A stretch of DNA of 64,000 bases from DATARH01 sp036268425 (GTDB lineage: Bacteria > Pseudomonadota > Alphaproteobacteria > ATCC43930 > CGMCC-115725). This document shows positions 17,437 through 25,574 of this stretch, one piece after another. The first letter of the stretch is position 1. The number at the start of each line of letters is the position of its first letter. Location: the NCBI GenBank assembly GCA_036268425.1, contig DATAUE010000043.1, positions 124,001-188,000 on the forward strand. Direction: 5' to 3'. The translations under genes and the position numbers were made by a program. A model generated the notes under the pieces. The model saw only the letters and a program-made list of their open reading frames with translations, searched no databases and was not told the origin of the DNA.

Positions 17437-18651
17437 ATGAGCGCGTTCAAGAACCTTCGCGTGGTCGATTTCACGACCACGATCTCCGGGCCGCATTGCA
17501 CCCGATTACTGGCGGATATCGGCGCGGAAATCATCAAGATCGAGTCGCCGGACGGCGACATGATGCGCGCCCGGCCGCCCTTGCGGAACGGCGCCAGTAC
17601 GACATTCGGCCAGCTCAACACCGGCAAGAAAAGTCTTGTCCTCGACCTGAAACGGCCGGAGGCGGTCGCGGTGGCGCTGCGCCTGGTCGCAACCGCCGAT
17701 GTCGTGGTCGAGAATTTCCGGCCGGGCGTGATGCAGCGGTTCGGGCTGGATTATCCGGCGCTGCGGGCGGCACAGCCCGACCTGATCTACTGCGCGATCT
17801 CCGGCTACGGCCAGACCGGCCCCTCCGCCGGGCTGCCGGCTTACGCACCGGTCATCCACGCGGCCTCCGGTTTCGATCTGGCCCATCTGGCACATCAGGA
17901 AGATCCGCGCCGGCCGGATTATTGCGGCATCTTCATCGCCGACGTACTGACCGGCACCTACGCGTTCGGCGCTATCATGACCGCGCTGTATCAGCGACAG
18001 GCGACTGGCGAGGGCCAGTTGATCGACGTTTCGATGCTCGAAAGCATGTTGAGCCTGACCTTGAGCGAGATTCAGCTCGCGCAATTTCCGATCGCGCCGC
18101 CGGGCCGTCCGATTTTCGGGCCGATCGCGACCAGCGACGGATATCTCAACCTGTCGGTCGCCAGCGAACGGACTTTTCAGAGCATGGCAACCGCCTGCGA
18201 GCGGACCGACTGGATCAGCGACCAGCGGTTCGCCACCTATTCGGCACGGCGCGCCAACTGGGGGCTACTAATCGGCGAACTCGAAATCTGGTCGACGCAG
18301 CGCACCAGTCACGACGTGCAGGCGATTTTCGAGCGCCACGGCGTGCCGGCCTCGCTCTATCGCACGGTCAAAGAAGCCCTTGCCGACCCACAGCTTGCAC
18401 ACCGCCGCTCGCTTGCTGAGGTACGCGACCGCGGCGGCGCCTTTCAGGTGCTCAACCCACCATTCCGTCTGTCGGCGGCGATCGCAGAGTCACAGCCCTT
18501 TGTTGCTGCGCTCGGCGAGCACAGCGAGCAGATACTGCGTGACCTCGGCTACCGGCCGGGTGACATCGGCGCGCTGGTCGAGGCGGGAGTTGTCGGACTG
18601 ACCGCACCCGACCCGGAGCAGCTTTGTACGGCGTCCGGCACGAAAGAATAG
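17437..18651 (+). CDS. CaiB/BaiF family CoA-transferase (second copy)
   Basis: This 404-residue family III CoA-transferase begins NLRVVDFTTTISGPHCTRLLADIGAEIIKIE, followed by TGKKSLVLDLKRPEA, ENFRPGVMQRFGLDYP, ISGYGQTGP and the IADVLTGTYAFGAIMTALYQR block around the catalytic region. It differs clearly from the copy at 13986, so the two probably act on different acids or in different complexes. Start ATG 17437 has no strong ribosome site; GCGAC lies just before it. The last 100 bases overlap a minus-strand candidate gene, so the C-terminal tail may be poorly constrained. Confidence 0.9.
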   Translation: MSAFKNLRVVDFTTTISGPHCTRLLADIGAEIIKIESPDGDMMRARPPLRNGASTTFGQLNTGKKSLVLDLKRPEAVAVALRLVATADVVVENFRPGVMQRFGLDYPALRAAQPDLIYCAISGYGQTGPSAGLPAYAPVIHAASGFDLAHLAHQEDPRRPDYCGIFIADVLTGTYAFGAIMTALYQRQATGEGQLIDVSMLESMLSLTLSEIQLAQFPIAPPGRPIFGPIATSDGYLNLSVASERTFQSMATACERTDWISDQRFATYSARRANWGLLIGELEIWSTQRTSHDVQAIFERHGVPASLYRTVKEALADPQLAHRRSLAEVRDRGGAFQVLNPPFRLSAAIAESQPFVAALGEHSEQILRDLGYRPGDIGALVEAGVVGLTAPDPEQLCTASGTKE

Positions 18652-18953
18652 TTGGCCGCCGCGCAAACCGACTGACACTCCGCCGCGCTTGAATGGCAGC
18701 TCAGCAGCCGCGCGTTGGTCTCGGTGATGCACTGACACAGCCCGGCATGCGTGCTGGGCTGCAGAAACGTGCCGGTTGGCTCGTTCTTCCCCAAAACCAC
18801 CGGGATGACACCCGCACTCTGAGAAGTGACCGTCACCGCGTGCAGCAACGGCGCGGCGCGCGACAGCCCGGCGGAGCCCGCAACGCACGCCGCCAGCACG
18901 CCTGCAATGACCGTGGCACGATGCCAAAAGGACCGATGGCGTAAGGGCGGCAT
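18549..18953 (-). CDS. Small secreted cysteine-containing protein of unknown function
   Basis: I do not recognise the family. The 134-residue product has a Sec signal (basic start RHRSFWHRA, then VIAGVLAACVAGSAGL and a SRAA cleavage region). The mature part holds six cysteines: CQC near 73-75, C86, C93, C97 and C112. The oxidisable spacing and the NYSFVPDAVQSC end look like a real periplasmic protein. The first 100 residues lie in otherwise empty sequence; the rest runs antisense into the CaiB gene. The low-complexity Ser/Thr/Pro tail in the overlap is the least certain part. Confidence 0.5.
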   Translation of the reverse strand: MPPLRHRSFWHRATVIAGVLAACVAGSAGLSRAAPLLHAVTVTSQSAGVIPVVLGKNEPTGTFLQPSTHAGLCQCITETNARLLSCHSSAAECQSVCAAANYSFVPDAVQSCSGSGAVSPTTPASTSAPMSPGR

Positions 18954-18984
18954 TGCAAGGCTCCGGTTGATTAACGTCGATAGG

Positions 18985-19830
18985 CTAATTCGGATAGACG
19001 ATCGTGCGCAGCATGATGCGCCGCTCTTCCGGATGATAGTCGCCGGCGCCTCGGTGCATCGTTGCCCGCTCGTCCCAGATCAGCAGGTCCCCGACCTGCC
19101 ACGAATGATAATAGACGAACTTTTCCTGCGTTGAATGCGCCGCGAGTTCCTCAATCAATTCCCAGGCGGCGGCACGTTCCATGCCGGCAAACCCATGCGT
19201 ATGCATCGGATTGACGAACAGGATCGGCCGCCCGGTCACCGGATGCGGAATGACGGCGTCGCGCCGTTGCTCGACATAATGCTTGTCGGTCATGCGTTCG
19301 TTTTCTTCGAGCGTGTACAATTTGGTGCCGGCAGGGCCATCGGTGCGACCGTGCAATCCAATGAGCCCCCCAAGGCGCTGCTTCATGCTGTCCGAAAGTC
19401 CATCGTAGGCGGCGCGCATATCGGCGAACATCGTTCCGCCTTTGCTCGCGGGCACTTCCAACGCGTGCAGCATCGCCAGCAACGGCAGTTTTTCCTCATA
19501 GGTCGAATCGGTATGCCAGTCGGTGGCACGCTTGACGCCGTACCAGTCGACTTTACCGTCGTCACCGACATTGGTCAGCCACGACACCTCCGGGTACTCC
19601 CGGTGCCGGTAATTGACCAGCGAATGCAGCCGCGGTGCGCCAAAACGCCGGCCAAACGCAGCGATGTCACGAGCATCGAGCTTCTGGTTGCGGAACACCA
19701 GAACCGGGTGTTCGGCGAAAGCGCGCTCGATCCAGGTGAACGTGTCGTCATCAAGGTGCGACAGGTCGACGCCGATCGCCTCGGTACCCAGCGTCTCGCC
19801 GAGCGGGCGCAGTTGCGGTGCAGCAGCCAT
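18985..19830 (-). CDS. TauD/TfdA family Fe(II)/2-oxoglutarate dioxygenase
   Basis: This 281-residue oxygenase hydroxylates a small acid using iron and 2-oxoglutarate, often breaking C-S, C-O or C-N bonds. Iron ligands are visible as His-x-Asp in DWHTDSTYEE and the distal His in DERATMHRGAGDYHPEERRIMLR, whose arginine binds 2-oxoglutarate. VTGRPILFVNPMHTHGFAGM is also typical. I start at ATG 19830, not further upstream in the open frame, because AAGGAA precedes it and the conserved N-terminus begins there. It is one of three TauD-like genes here and has no obvious operon partner. The substrate is unknown. Confidence 0.9.
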   Translation of the reverse strand: MAAAPQLRPLGETLGTEAIGVDLSHLDDDTFTWIERAFAEHPVLVFRNQKLDARDIAAFGRRFGAPRLHSLVNYRHREYPEVSWLTNVGDDGKVDWYGVKRATDWHTDSTYEEKLPLLAMLHALEVPASKGGTMFADMRAAYDGLSDSMKQRLGGLIGLHGRTDGPAGTKLYTLEENERMTDKHYVEQRRDAVIPHPVTGRPILFVNPMHTHGFAGMERAAAWELIEELAAHSTQEKFVYYHSWQVGDLLIWDERATMHRGAGDYHPEERRIMLRTIVYPN

Positions 19831-19990
19831 GATCGATTTCCTTCTGCCGAGCCGGTCGTACCGGCGTTGCCGCCGTCCGACTGCGGCAGCCAGACGCACT
19901 ATGATCTTGATTGGCCTGCCGCCGCAATCGCTCGCGCGCAACCCTGCCGAGCAGAGGGTAGCTAGCAGAGCGGAGCTGAATGAAACTCGC

Positions 19991-20030
19991 CGATCTTCCA
20001 AAAGGCACCCCGATCTTCCAAAAGTCACCA
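19991..20030. repeat. Tandem duplication of a 20-bp unit
   Basis: CGATCTTCCAAAAG followed by GCACCC (19991-20010) repeats directly as CGATCTTCCAAAAG followed by TCACCA (20011-20030). It lies in the presumed promoter region of the TauD-like gene. Confidence 0.9.
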
Positions 20031-20410
20031 CTGGCGGGGCGCAAGTATCGCCGGTGATTCAGCTAGGCTCTACTGGCGCACCGCTTCCCGCGCCCGCGCA
20101 CTTGGCGACCTGCCGTTGCGGGGGCGTGGATATCGCGCCGGCGATGTTGCCGATCATTGCCGCTACAGGCGGTTATTTCCTTGTCGTCGTAACGGGCAAA
20201 CTGGTCATCGAACATGCCGACGCAGCAATTATGAGCTGCGCCGCGGCATGTTACCGACAACATCTACGCTCCGCACCGCATGGTTACCGCACGAGGCGCC
20301 ACTGTCTTTATTGTGGATTGACAGGGAACCACGCCCCAGAAAATCCTGTATCCGGCTCTATGCGGGCATTCCTGCCGGTCACCCGCGCCCGGCCATCTCC
20401 CGGTCCTGAT

Positions 20411-20459
20411 CTGGCTAAACCCCGGTCTGGCTAAACCCCCCGGTCTGGCAAAGTCCCGG
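20411..20459. repeat. Three tandem 15-18 bp units before the AAA+ gene
   Basis: Units are CTGGCTAAACCCCGGT (20411-20426), CTGGCTAAACCCCCCGGT (20427-20444) and CTGGCAAAGTCCCGG (20445-20459). The last ends 17 bases before the AAA+ start codon, so the array would lie in the leader RNA or promoter. Confidence 0.9.
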
Positions 20460-20476
20460 CTTGCGAAGGATACGTC

Positions 20477-21955
20477 ATGCAGCTAGGCGAAATGCTCGTT
20501 GCACGAGGGCTGGTGAGCGAGGCCGATATCCAGACCGCGCTGGCGCGGCAGGTGAAGGAAGGCGGCCGGCTGGGCGAGAACCTCGTCGCGATGGGTCGCG
20601 TCACGGCGGCGCAGATCGCCGCGGCGATCAACAGCGCGCCGTTGATCCCGCAGACGGTGCAGGAATCCGGCATCTCGGAACGCAACCTGCTCTACCTGAT
20701 GATCAAGTTCATGCATGTCGAGGCGTGCGAGACGATCCTTGAGCTTGCCAACCGTATGAAGCTACCGCGCCGACTGGTGCAGCAACTGATCGAAGACGCG
20801 ATTCACCAGCGATTTATCGGCGCCACCGGGGCAACCAGCGACCTCCAGCTATCGACGCACTATGCCTTGACCGAAACTGGTCGCAATGCGGCGCGCGAGG
20901 CACTGGAGCAGAACCTGTATCTCGGACCGGCGCCGGTTTCGCTGACCGCGTATCAGGAGCAGATCGAAAAGCAGCGCATCACCAACGAGATGCTCGACGA
21001 AGAGACGCTGCGCGGCGGCTTTGCCGGCCTCGTGGTGCCCGACCAGATGTTCCGCCGGCTGCTGCCGGCGATCAACGCGGGCCGCAGCGTGCTGCTTTAC
21101 GGGCCACCGGGCAACGGCAAGACGACGCTGTCGACCCGCATCTCAGCGCTGTTCAAGGATGTCGTGTACATTCCCTACGCCGTCGAGGTTGCTGGCCAGA
21201 TCATCAAGGTTTTCGACGTCCAGATCCACAAGCCGGTCCAGACGGAGGCACCGGCAGCGGTGCCTATTCCCACCGGCCCCCCAGCGCTTATCGGTCTGCT
21301 GCGCGAAACCTTCGACCAGCGCTGGGCCGCCTGCTCGCGACCAGTGGTCATGGCGGGCGGCGAAATGACGCTCGACATGCTCGACCTGCAATACAACTCC
21401 GACAACCGCTTTTACGACGCACCGCTGCACGTCAAGGCGCTCAACGGCATGATGCTGATCGACGATTTCGGGCGCCAGAAATTCGCCCCGAACGACCTGC
21501 TGAACCGCTGGATCGTCCCGATGGAAAGCCAGGTCGATTTCATGAAGCTGATCAGCGGCGCGAGCTTTACGCTGCCATTTGACGTGTTGCTGATGTTCTC
21601 GACCAATCTGCAGCCGAGCGATCTGATGGACGCCGCGTTCCTCCGGCGCATTCAATACAAAATCAAACTATTCGAACCAACCCGCGACGAATATTATTCA
21701 ATTTTTACCGCCGTCGCGAAATCCCGCGGGCTGGACTTCAGCGATCATGTATTTGAATACGTCGTAACTAAGCTGAATCGTTTTGGTCTGGCGTATTACC
21801 AGCCAAGGTTTATTTGTGACCACGTTCTTGAAACCTGCAAATCCTTCAGGCTGCCGCCACAGCTCACAACGGAACTGGTCGGTGAGGCGCTTGCCAACCT
21901 TTACGTCGACATCGAAGACGCGCGTGAAGCCGAGGTCGCGGCCGCATCCCACTGA
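20477..21955 (+). CDS. AAA+ ATPase with N-terminal MshEN-like (GspE N-terminal) domain
   Basis: The 492-residue protein starts with two LGExLVxxGxV-type halves (MQLGEMLVARGLVSEADIQTAL and RLGENLVAMGRVTAAQI, residues 1-50). This is the pattern of MshEN domains that bind cyclic di-GMP in type II secretion and pilus ATPases. A helical region follows, then an AAA+ core with Walker A YGPPGNGKTT (208-217), Walker B MMLIDDFG (325-332) and a sensor-like MFSTNLQP segment. This core resembles MoxR-like or regulatory AAA+ rather than GspE. No pilus or secretion genes are adjacent. The frame starts at ATG 20477 with a poor ribosome site (GAAGGA). A nucleotide-controlled remodelling ATPase is likely, but its client is unknown. 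Confidence 0.8.
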   Translation: MQLGEMLVARGLVSEADIQTALARQVKEGGRLGENLVAMGRVTAAQIAAAINSAPLIPQTVQESGISERNLLYLMIKFMHVEACETILELANRMKLPRRLVQQLIEDAIHQRFIGATGATSDLQLSTHYALTETGRNAAREALEQNLYLGPAPVSLTAYQEQIEKQRITNEMLDEETLRGGFAGLVVPDQMFRRLLPAINAGRSVLLYGPPGNGKTTLSTRISALFKDVVYIPYAVEVAGQIIKVFDVQIHKPVQTEAPAAVPIPTGPPALIGLLRETFDQRWAACSRPVVMAGGEMTLDMLDLQYNSDNRFYDAPLHVKALNGMMLIDDFGRQKFAPNDLLNRWIVPMESQVDFMKLISGASFTLPFDVLLMFSTNLQPSDLMDAAFLRRIQYKIKLFEPTRDEYYSIFTAVAKSRGLDFSDHVFEYVVTKLNRFGLAYYQPRFICDHVLETCKSFRLPPQLTTELVGEALANLYVDIEDAREAEVAAASH

Positions 21956-21967
21956 TCGTCGGGCGTC

Positions 21968-22750
21968 CTACTGCGCGACCCAGCCGCCGTCGATCGACAA
22001 CGCCGCGCCGGTGATCGTCGACGCCGCGTCGCCGCACAGAAACACCGCCAAAGCAGCAATCTTGTCCGGCGTCGTATAATCGAGCATCGGCTGCTTTTCG
22101 CGCACCAGATCCTCCCGCGCCTTTTCGACCGGGACGCCCTCGGCAGTGGCGCGCGCCTCGATCTGCTGCTGCACCAGCGGTGTCAACACCCAGCCGGGGC
22201 AGATTGCGTTGCAGGTAATGCCTTGGTTGGCGGTTTCGATCGCGGTCACCTTGGTCAACCCGACGAGGCCATGCTTGGCAGTGACATAGGCAGCCTTCTC
22301 GCCGCTGGCGACCAGCCCATGCGCCGAGGCGATATTGATGATGCGCCCCCACTTCTTTGCGATCATCAGCGGCAACGCGGCTTTCGCGGCGTGAAACGCC
22401 GCCGACAGATTGATTGCAATCACCGCATCCCACCGGTCTTCCGGGAAATCGACGATCCGTGCGACATGCTGAATGCCGGCATTGTTGACGAGGATATCGA
22501 CACCGCCGAACTGCCGCGCGGCATCGCCGACCATGTCGCGGATGTCCGCCGGCTTTGTCATATCGCCGGCAATGTAGGCGACACGCGTCTTGTGCCGCGC
22601 GGCGAGGCCAGAGCGCATGGTTTCAATCGCGGCGGGATCGCCAAACCCGTTCAGCACGATATTGCAGCCTTCGGCGGCGAGCGCGGTCGCGATGCCGAGC
22701 CCGATCCCGCTCGTCGAGCCGGTGACGATCGCGGTCTTTCCGTGCAGCAT
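21968..22750 (-). CDS. bdhA: D-3-hydroxybutyrate dehydrogenase (SDR)
   Basis: The enzyme oxidises D-3-hydroxybutyrate to acetoacetate with NAD+, usually during polyhydroxybutyrate breakdown. The 260-residue protein has the classical SDR Rossmann motif TGSTSGIGLGIA, NNAGIQHVA, catalytic Ser/Tyr/Lys in NIASAHG and YVTAKHG, and the BDH-like segment PGWVLTPLVQQQIEARA. SIDGGWVAQ at the end matches the family. I start at ATG 22750 (MLHGKTAIVTG) rather than the longer open frame. It converges with the AAA+ gene across 12 bases. Confidence 0.9.
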   Translation of the reverse strand: MLHGKTAIVTGSTSGIGLGIATALAAEGCNIVLNGFGDPAAIETMRSGLAARHKTRVAYIAGDMTKPADIRDMVGDAARQFGGVDILVNNAGIQHVARIVDFPEDRWDAVIAINLSAAFHAAKAALPLMIAKKWGRIINIASAHGLVASGEKAAYVTAKHGLVGLTKVTAIETANQGITCNAICPGWVLTPLVQQQIEARATAEGVPVEKAREDLVREKQPMLDYTTPDKIAALAVFLCGDAASTITGAALSIDGGWVAQ

Positions 22751-22958
22751 CGCTATTCCTCGACTCGCGGACGGAAACCTCTGGGCCGCGATCATACAGG
22801 ATTCAGGTCAGTGTCGAGTCCAGGCGGAAGGTCGCGGGATGCCGTCGATAACATCGGCGTTGCCGCCGCCCAATAGTCGGCGGCGGCCACATTGCCGATC
22901 GCGCGAACGCGCGGATTGGGTATGGTTCCGGCGTTGCAGCGACAAGGAGGCAAGATGC

Positions 22959-23258
22959 ATGGGCTGGAAGACGGGCCTTCGTCGGCTGTGTCTGGTTGCG
23001 TCATTGTGTTTTCTTGCCTTGATGCCCTTCGATACCGGACCGTCGCTGGCGGTACGGACGCGCACCCACGTTGACGCCATCGCGTTGAATTACCGGTGGC
23101 AAGAGGCCAACCTTCACCCCAGCCAGATTATCCTGCCGCCTGATCAACTCGCGGCCGAACTGGGCCAAACCGAAATCCTTGTCGTTTGCGCCACCGTGGC
23201 AACACTGCTGTGCCTCGGTCTGGTGGGCTGGGTGGTCGCTGGCTTTCAGAGGACTTAG
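22959..23258 (+). CDS. Small two-segment membrane protein of unknown function
   Basis: This 99-residue protein starts at ATG 22959 with an excellent AAGGAGG (22944-22950) eight bases upstream. A competing ATG at 22955 is in another frame. Residues about 8-28 form a signal or anchor (LCLVASLCFLALMPF). A polar periplasmic stretch with RWQEANLHPSQIILPPDQLAAEL follows, then a C-terminal membrane helix (ILVVCATVATLLCLGLVGWVVA). I do not recognise the family. Its end overlaps the stop of the convergent cyclase by 4 bases. Confidence 0.65.
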   Translation: MGWKTGLRRLCLVASLCFLALMPFDTGPSLAVRTRTHVDAIALNYRWQEANLHPSQIILPPDQLAAELGQTEILVVCATVATLLCLGLVGWVVAGFQRT

Positions 23259-25099
23259 CTCTCCGGTTCCTCTGCCGCGTCCAGCAGGGTTACGCGGCGC
23301 AACCTGACCGGCTGGGCGAAGCCTCTGATCGCTGCGGTCTCCTCGGCGTGCAGCAGGCGGTCGAGCGCTTCCGACATGCCGGGCTCAACGGCCATCGTTT
23401 CCGACATCACGATATCCCCGCCGCGGCTTTCGCTTTCGAGCCGCGCCGTCAGGTTGACCGTGCCGCCGAAATAGTCGAGCCGGTCGTTCAGCGTGACCGC
23501 GATGCACGGTCCGCAATGCAGCCCCAGCTTGACGACGATCGGGGTGTCGCGGATCCCTTTCGGCAGATCGAGTTCACGGTTGAACTCAACGATGTCATTG
23601 CGGATCGCCACCGCGGCGGCGAGCGCATCAAGTGGATCGCTGAACGCTGCCATCACCGCATCGCCGATCGTCTTGACGACGGCCCCATTGTTCAGCCTCA
23701 CGGCCCGGCCCAACACTGCGAAATGTTCGCGCACCCAGGAATAGGCCTGCGCATCGCCGACCCGGTTGTATAGATCGGTCGATCCCTTGATGTCGGTGAA
23801 CATCAGTGCGACGTGGCGGATTTCGACCTCGTCGCCGGGCCGCAGAACCGCGGCCGAAAACAAATCGCGGAACGCCTGCATCGTCGTGACTTCGTGCGCG
23901 GTCAGCGCATCCGTCGTCCAGCGGCGATCCTCGATGACCAGTGTGCGGTCTTTCGCCGTCGCGTTACGAACATGCAGACGCCCTTGATCGCGATTGCATC
24001 CGCAAACCGGGTCAGGGTCATCCAGGATGATTTCCGGCAGCACGCCGTCCGCGACGCGAAAATCGGCAGAGCCGCCAAGCTCCACCGTCCGCACCCGGTA
24101 ATCGCCGTCGGGCAGCTTGGCATCGATGATTGCCGAACTTCCCGCGGCGATGCACTGCTGGACCTTGACGTGCTGGCTGGCCAGCGGACTGGCGATGCAG
24201 AACGTGCCGTTTTCGAGCGGGCGGATATCGTGCGCCGGATCGAACGTCACTTCGACGTTGCGCGTGAAATCGCGGTCGAACGACACGTTGCAGGAATCGC
24301 AATGGGCGCCGCGCGGCAGCTGGTCGAGCGTCGTCACCATCGCCTTGGCGCCGCGGCAGCGCGGGCAGATCAGGTCCCAGCGCAGCACCAGGACACCCTC
24401 GCGCGCGGCCGCGAGGCACGTTTCGATCGTCTCGCGCGGCGCCACCCCCCATCGCCGGGCCAGCACCCGCGGCCGCATGCGTTCGAGTTCCGAATCCGCC
24501 GCCTCGATGAGATGTCCCGCCAGACGGTCGGCAAGCCCATAACCGTGCTCGGCGAGGGTGCGCGCCCGGCTGGCCAGTCGCGCCTGGGCAACAGGCGACG
24601 GCGGCTCGGCGGGCGGCCACAACCCCTGTTCGCGGCCGGAAACCACAAACGCCGCGGCCTCCAGGAACATCTCGTTCAGCCGCCGGCCAAAACGGCGCAA
24701 AAAGCCGGCGCGAAGCACCGGAGCGACCCCCCAGAAGCGGGTCTCGATACGCAGGAAATAGCGCACCCGAGAATAAGCCGCGCCATCGCCACCCGCTGCC
24801 GGATCGATCGTCAGCTCGCTTGCCACCCGGCGCAGCGGCCCGCCGTGAAACCGCCGGTGGTGTGCAAAACGATGCGGCGCCACCCATTCGGGCACCCCCT
24901 CATCCCAGGTCGCGGTAAAGCCGCCGCGCCTGGAACTGCCCACGCGGCGTACGCTGCCATCCGACAGCGGCGTCTCCTTGACGGCGTAACGCGGCAGGCC
25001 CATCGCTTCGTTGAACCGCTCGGTGTCGGCAAGCACAGGCCACAACCGCTCCGGCGACGCGGCGAATTCCCATTCCCAAGCCTGCTCGATCACCGCCAT
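23255..25099 (-). CDS. Class III nucleotide cyclase with SRPBCC-like and zinc-ribbon regions
   Basis: The 614-residue soluble protein begins with a START/SRPBCC-like domain (WEWEFAASPERLWPVLADTERFNEAMGLP). Then comes a zinc-ribbon-like pair of Cys-x2-Cys knuckles (CPRCRGAKAM...CDSC) at about 244-270, within a DUF5939-like region, and a C-terminal cyclase domain from about 425. Catalytic residues are intact: Asp in MFTDIKGST, Lys and Asp in KTIGDAVMAAF, and Asn and Arg in GTVNLTARLE. It is likely an adenylate cyclase with cytosolic sensory input. There is no membrane segment, unlike the CHASE2 enzyme at 1637. Start ATG 25099; a 13-bp direct repeat lies just upstream. Confidence 0.88.
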   Translation of the reverse strand: MAVIEQAWEWEFAASPERLWPVLADTERFNEAMGLPRYAVKETPLSDGSVRRVGSSRRGGFTATWDEGVPEWVAPHRFAHHRRFHGGPLRRVASELTIDPAAGGDGAAYSRVRYFLRIETRFWGVAPVLRAGFLRRFGRRLNEMFLEAAAFVVSGREQGLWPPAEPPSPVAQARLASRARTLAEHGYGLADRLAGHLIEAADSELERMRPRVLARRWGVAPRETIETCLAAAREGVLVLRWDLICPRCRGAKAMVTTLDQLPRGAHCDSCNVSFDRDFTRNVEVTFDPAHDIRPLENGTFCIASPLASQHVKVQQCIAAGSSAIIDAKLPDGDYRVRTVELGGSADFRVADGVLPEIILDDPDPVCGCNRDQGRLHVRNATAKDRTLVIEDRRWTTDALTAHEVTTMQAFRDLFSAAVLRPGDEVEIRHVALMFTDIKGSTDLYNRVGDAQAYSWVREHFAVLGRAVRLNNGAVVKTIGDAVMAAFSDPLDALAAAVAIRNDIVEFNRELDLPKGIRDTPIVVKLGLHCGPCIAVTLNDRLDYFGGTVNLTARLESESRGGDIVMSETMAVEPGMSEALDRLLHAEETAAIRGFAQPVRLRRVTLLDAAEEPES

Positions 25100-25108
25100 C
25101 GCAATACT

Positions 25109-25145
25109 GTCCCCGGCAATGTTCCAGTCAACGTCCCCGGCAATG
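25109..25145. repeat. 13-bp direct repeat, 24-bp period, upstream of the cyclase
   Basis: GTCCCCGGCAATG occurs at 25109-25121 and again at 25133-25145, about ten bases before the cyclase start codon on the minus strand. The interval also serves the divergent gene at 25202, so the repeat could be a two-site operator or a simple duplication. Confidence 0.8.
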
Positions 25146-25201
25146 GCCCTTGCAGCATCAGCGTGTTTGCATCATTCGTGACGACAGTTTAATCAAGCCC
25201 A

Positions 25202-25549
25202 ATGCCACCGAAACGCAACCCGCTCAATCTGAATGCACTCCAGCTGAAGACGCTGACGCTATTGCAGGAGTTGGCCCGAATCGCCGGCCAACCCGCGGCG
25301 GCAGAAGACGAGCCCGGCGGGCTCGCGATCAGCCAACTGCCGAACCCGCACGGCGATCATTTTCATCTGGGCGAAGCCGTTGTCGCTGCGCGCGACGCGA
25401 CCGGCCTTCGCAACCCCTCGGTCTGGGTGGCGCTGGAACGCAAAGGGCTGATCCGCCCGAAATTACCGGAAGCGGTGATCCTGACGACGCTCGGCCAGGA
25501 ATACGATACCGGCATGCGCGAGACGATGCTGCATCGCGCCAGCCACTGA
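25202..25549 (+). CDS. Conserved hypothetical protein with possible winged-helix end
   Basis: I do not recognise the 115-residue product by name. It starts PPKRNPLNLNALQLKTLTLLQELARIAG, an amphipathic helical region, followed by an acidic linker. The ALERKGLIRPKLPEAVILTTLGQEYDTGM segment resembles the recognition helix and wing of small DNA-binding proteins. It is divergent from the cyclase and convergent with treY. Codon use is like the neighbours, so I believe it is a real gene. A transcription-factor role is only a suggestion. Confidence 0.7.
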   Translation: MPPKRNPLNLNALQLKTLTLLQELARIAGQPAAAEDEPGGLAISQLPNPHGDHFHLGEAVVAARDATGLRNPSVWVALERKGLIRPKLPEAVILTTLGQEYDTGMRETMLHRASH

Positions 25550-25574
25550 CCCTGACGCCGTTCGGGTAGTGGGC

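Larger units (their letters stand above)
19831..20476. other. Long intergenic region with two clusters of short tandem duplications
   Basis: About 645 bases lie between the divergent TauD-like and AAA+ genes. I see no supported gene. It contains a 20-bp tandem duplication (19991-20030) and a threefold 15-18 bp repeat (20411-20459) that runs almost to the AAA+ start. A consensus -35 hexamer TTGACA is at 20318-20323 but no good -10 follows. Promoters for both neighbours must be here. Confidence 0.6.

Noticed and set aside
20063..20263. 66-residue minus-strand frame in the long intergenic region
   Set aside because: No ribosome site, odd composition with many Arg and Cys, and no domain; treated as chance.
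23813..25192. 459-residue plus-strand frame opposite the soluble cyclase
   Set aside because: It is Arg/His/Gln-rich without any recognisable domain, and the minus strand carries complete cyclase motifs.
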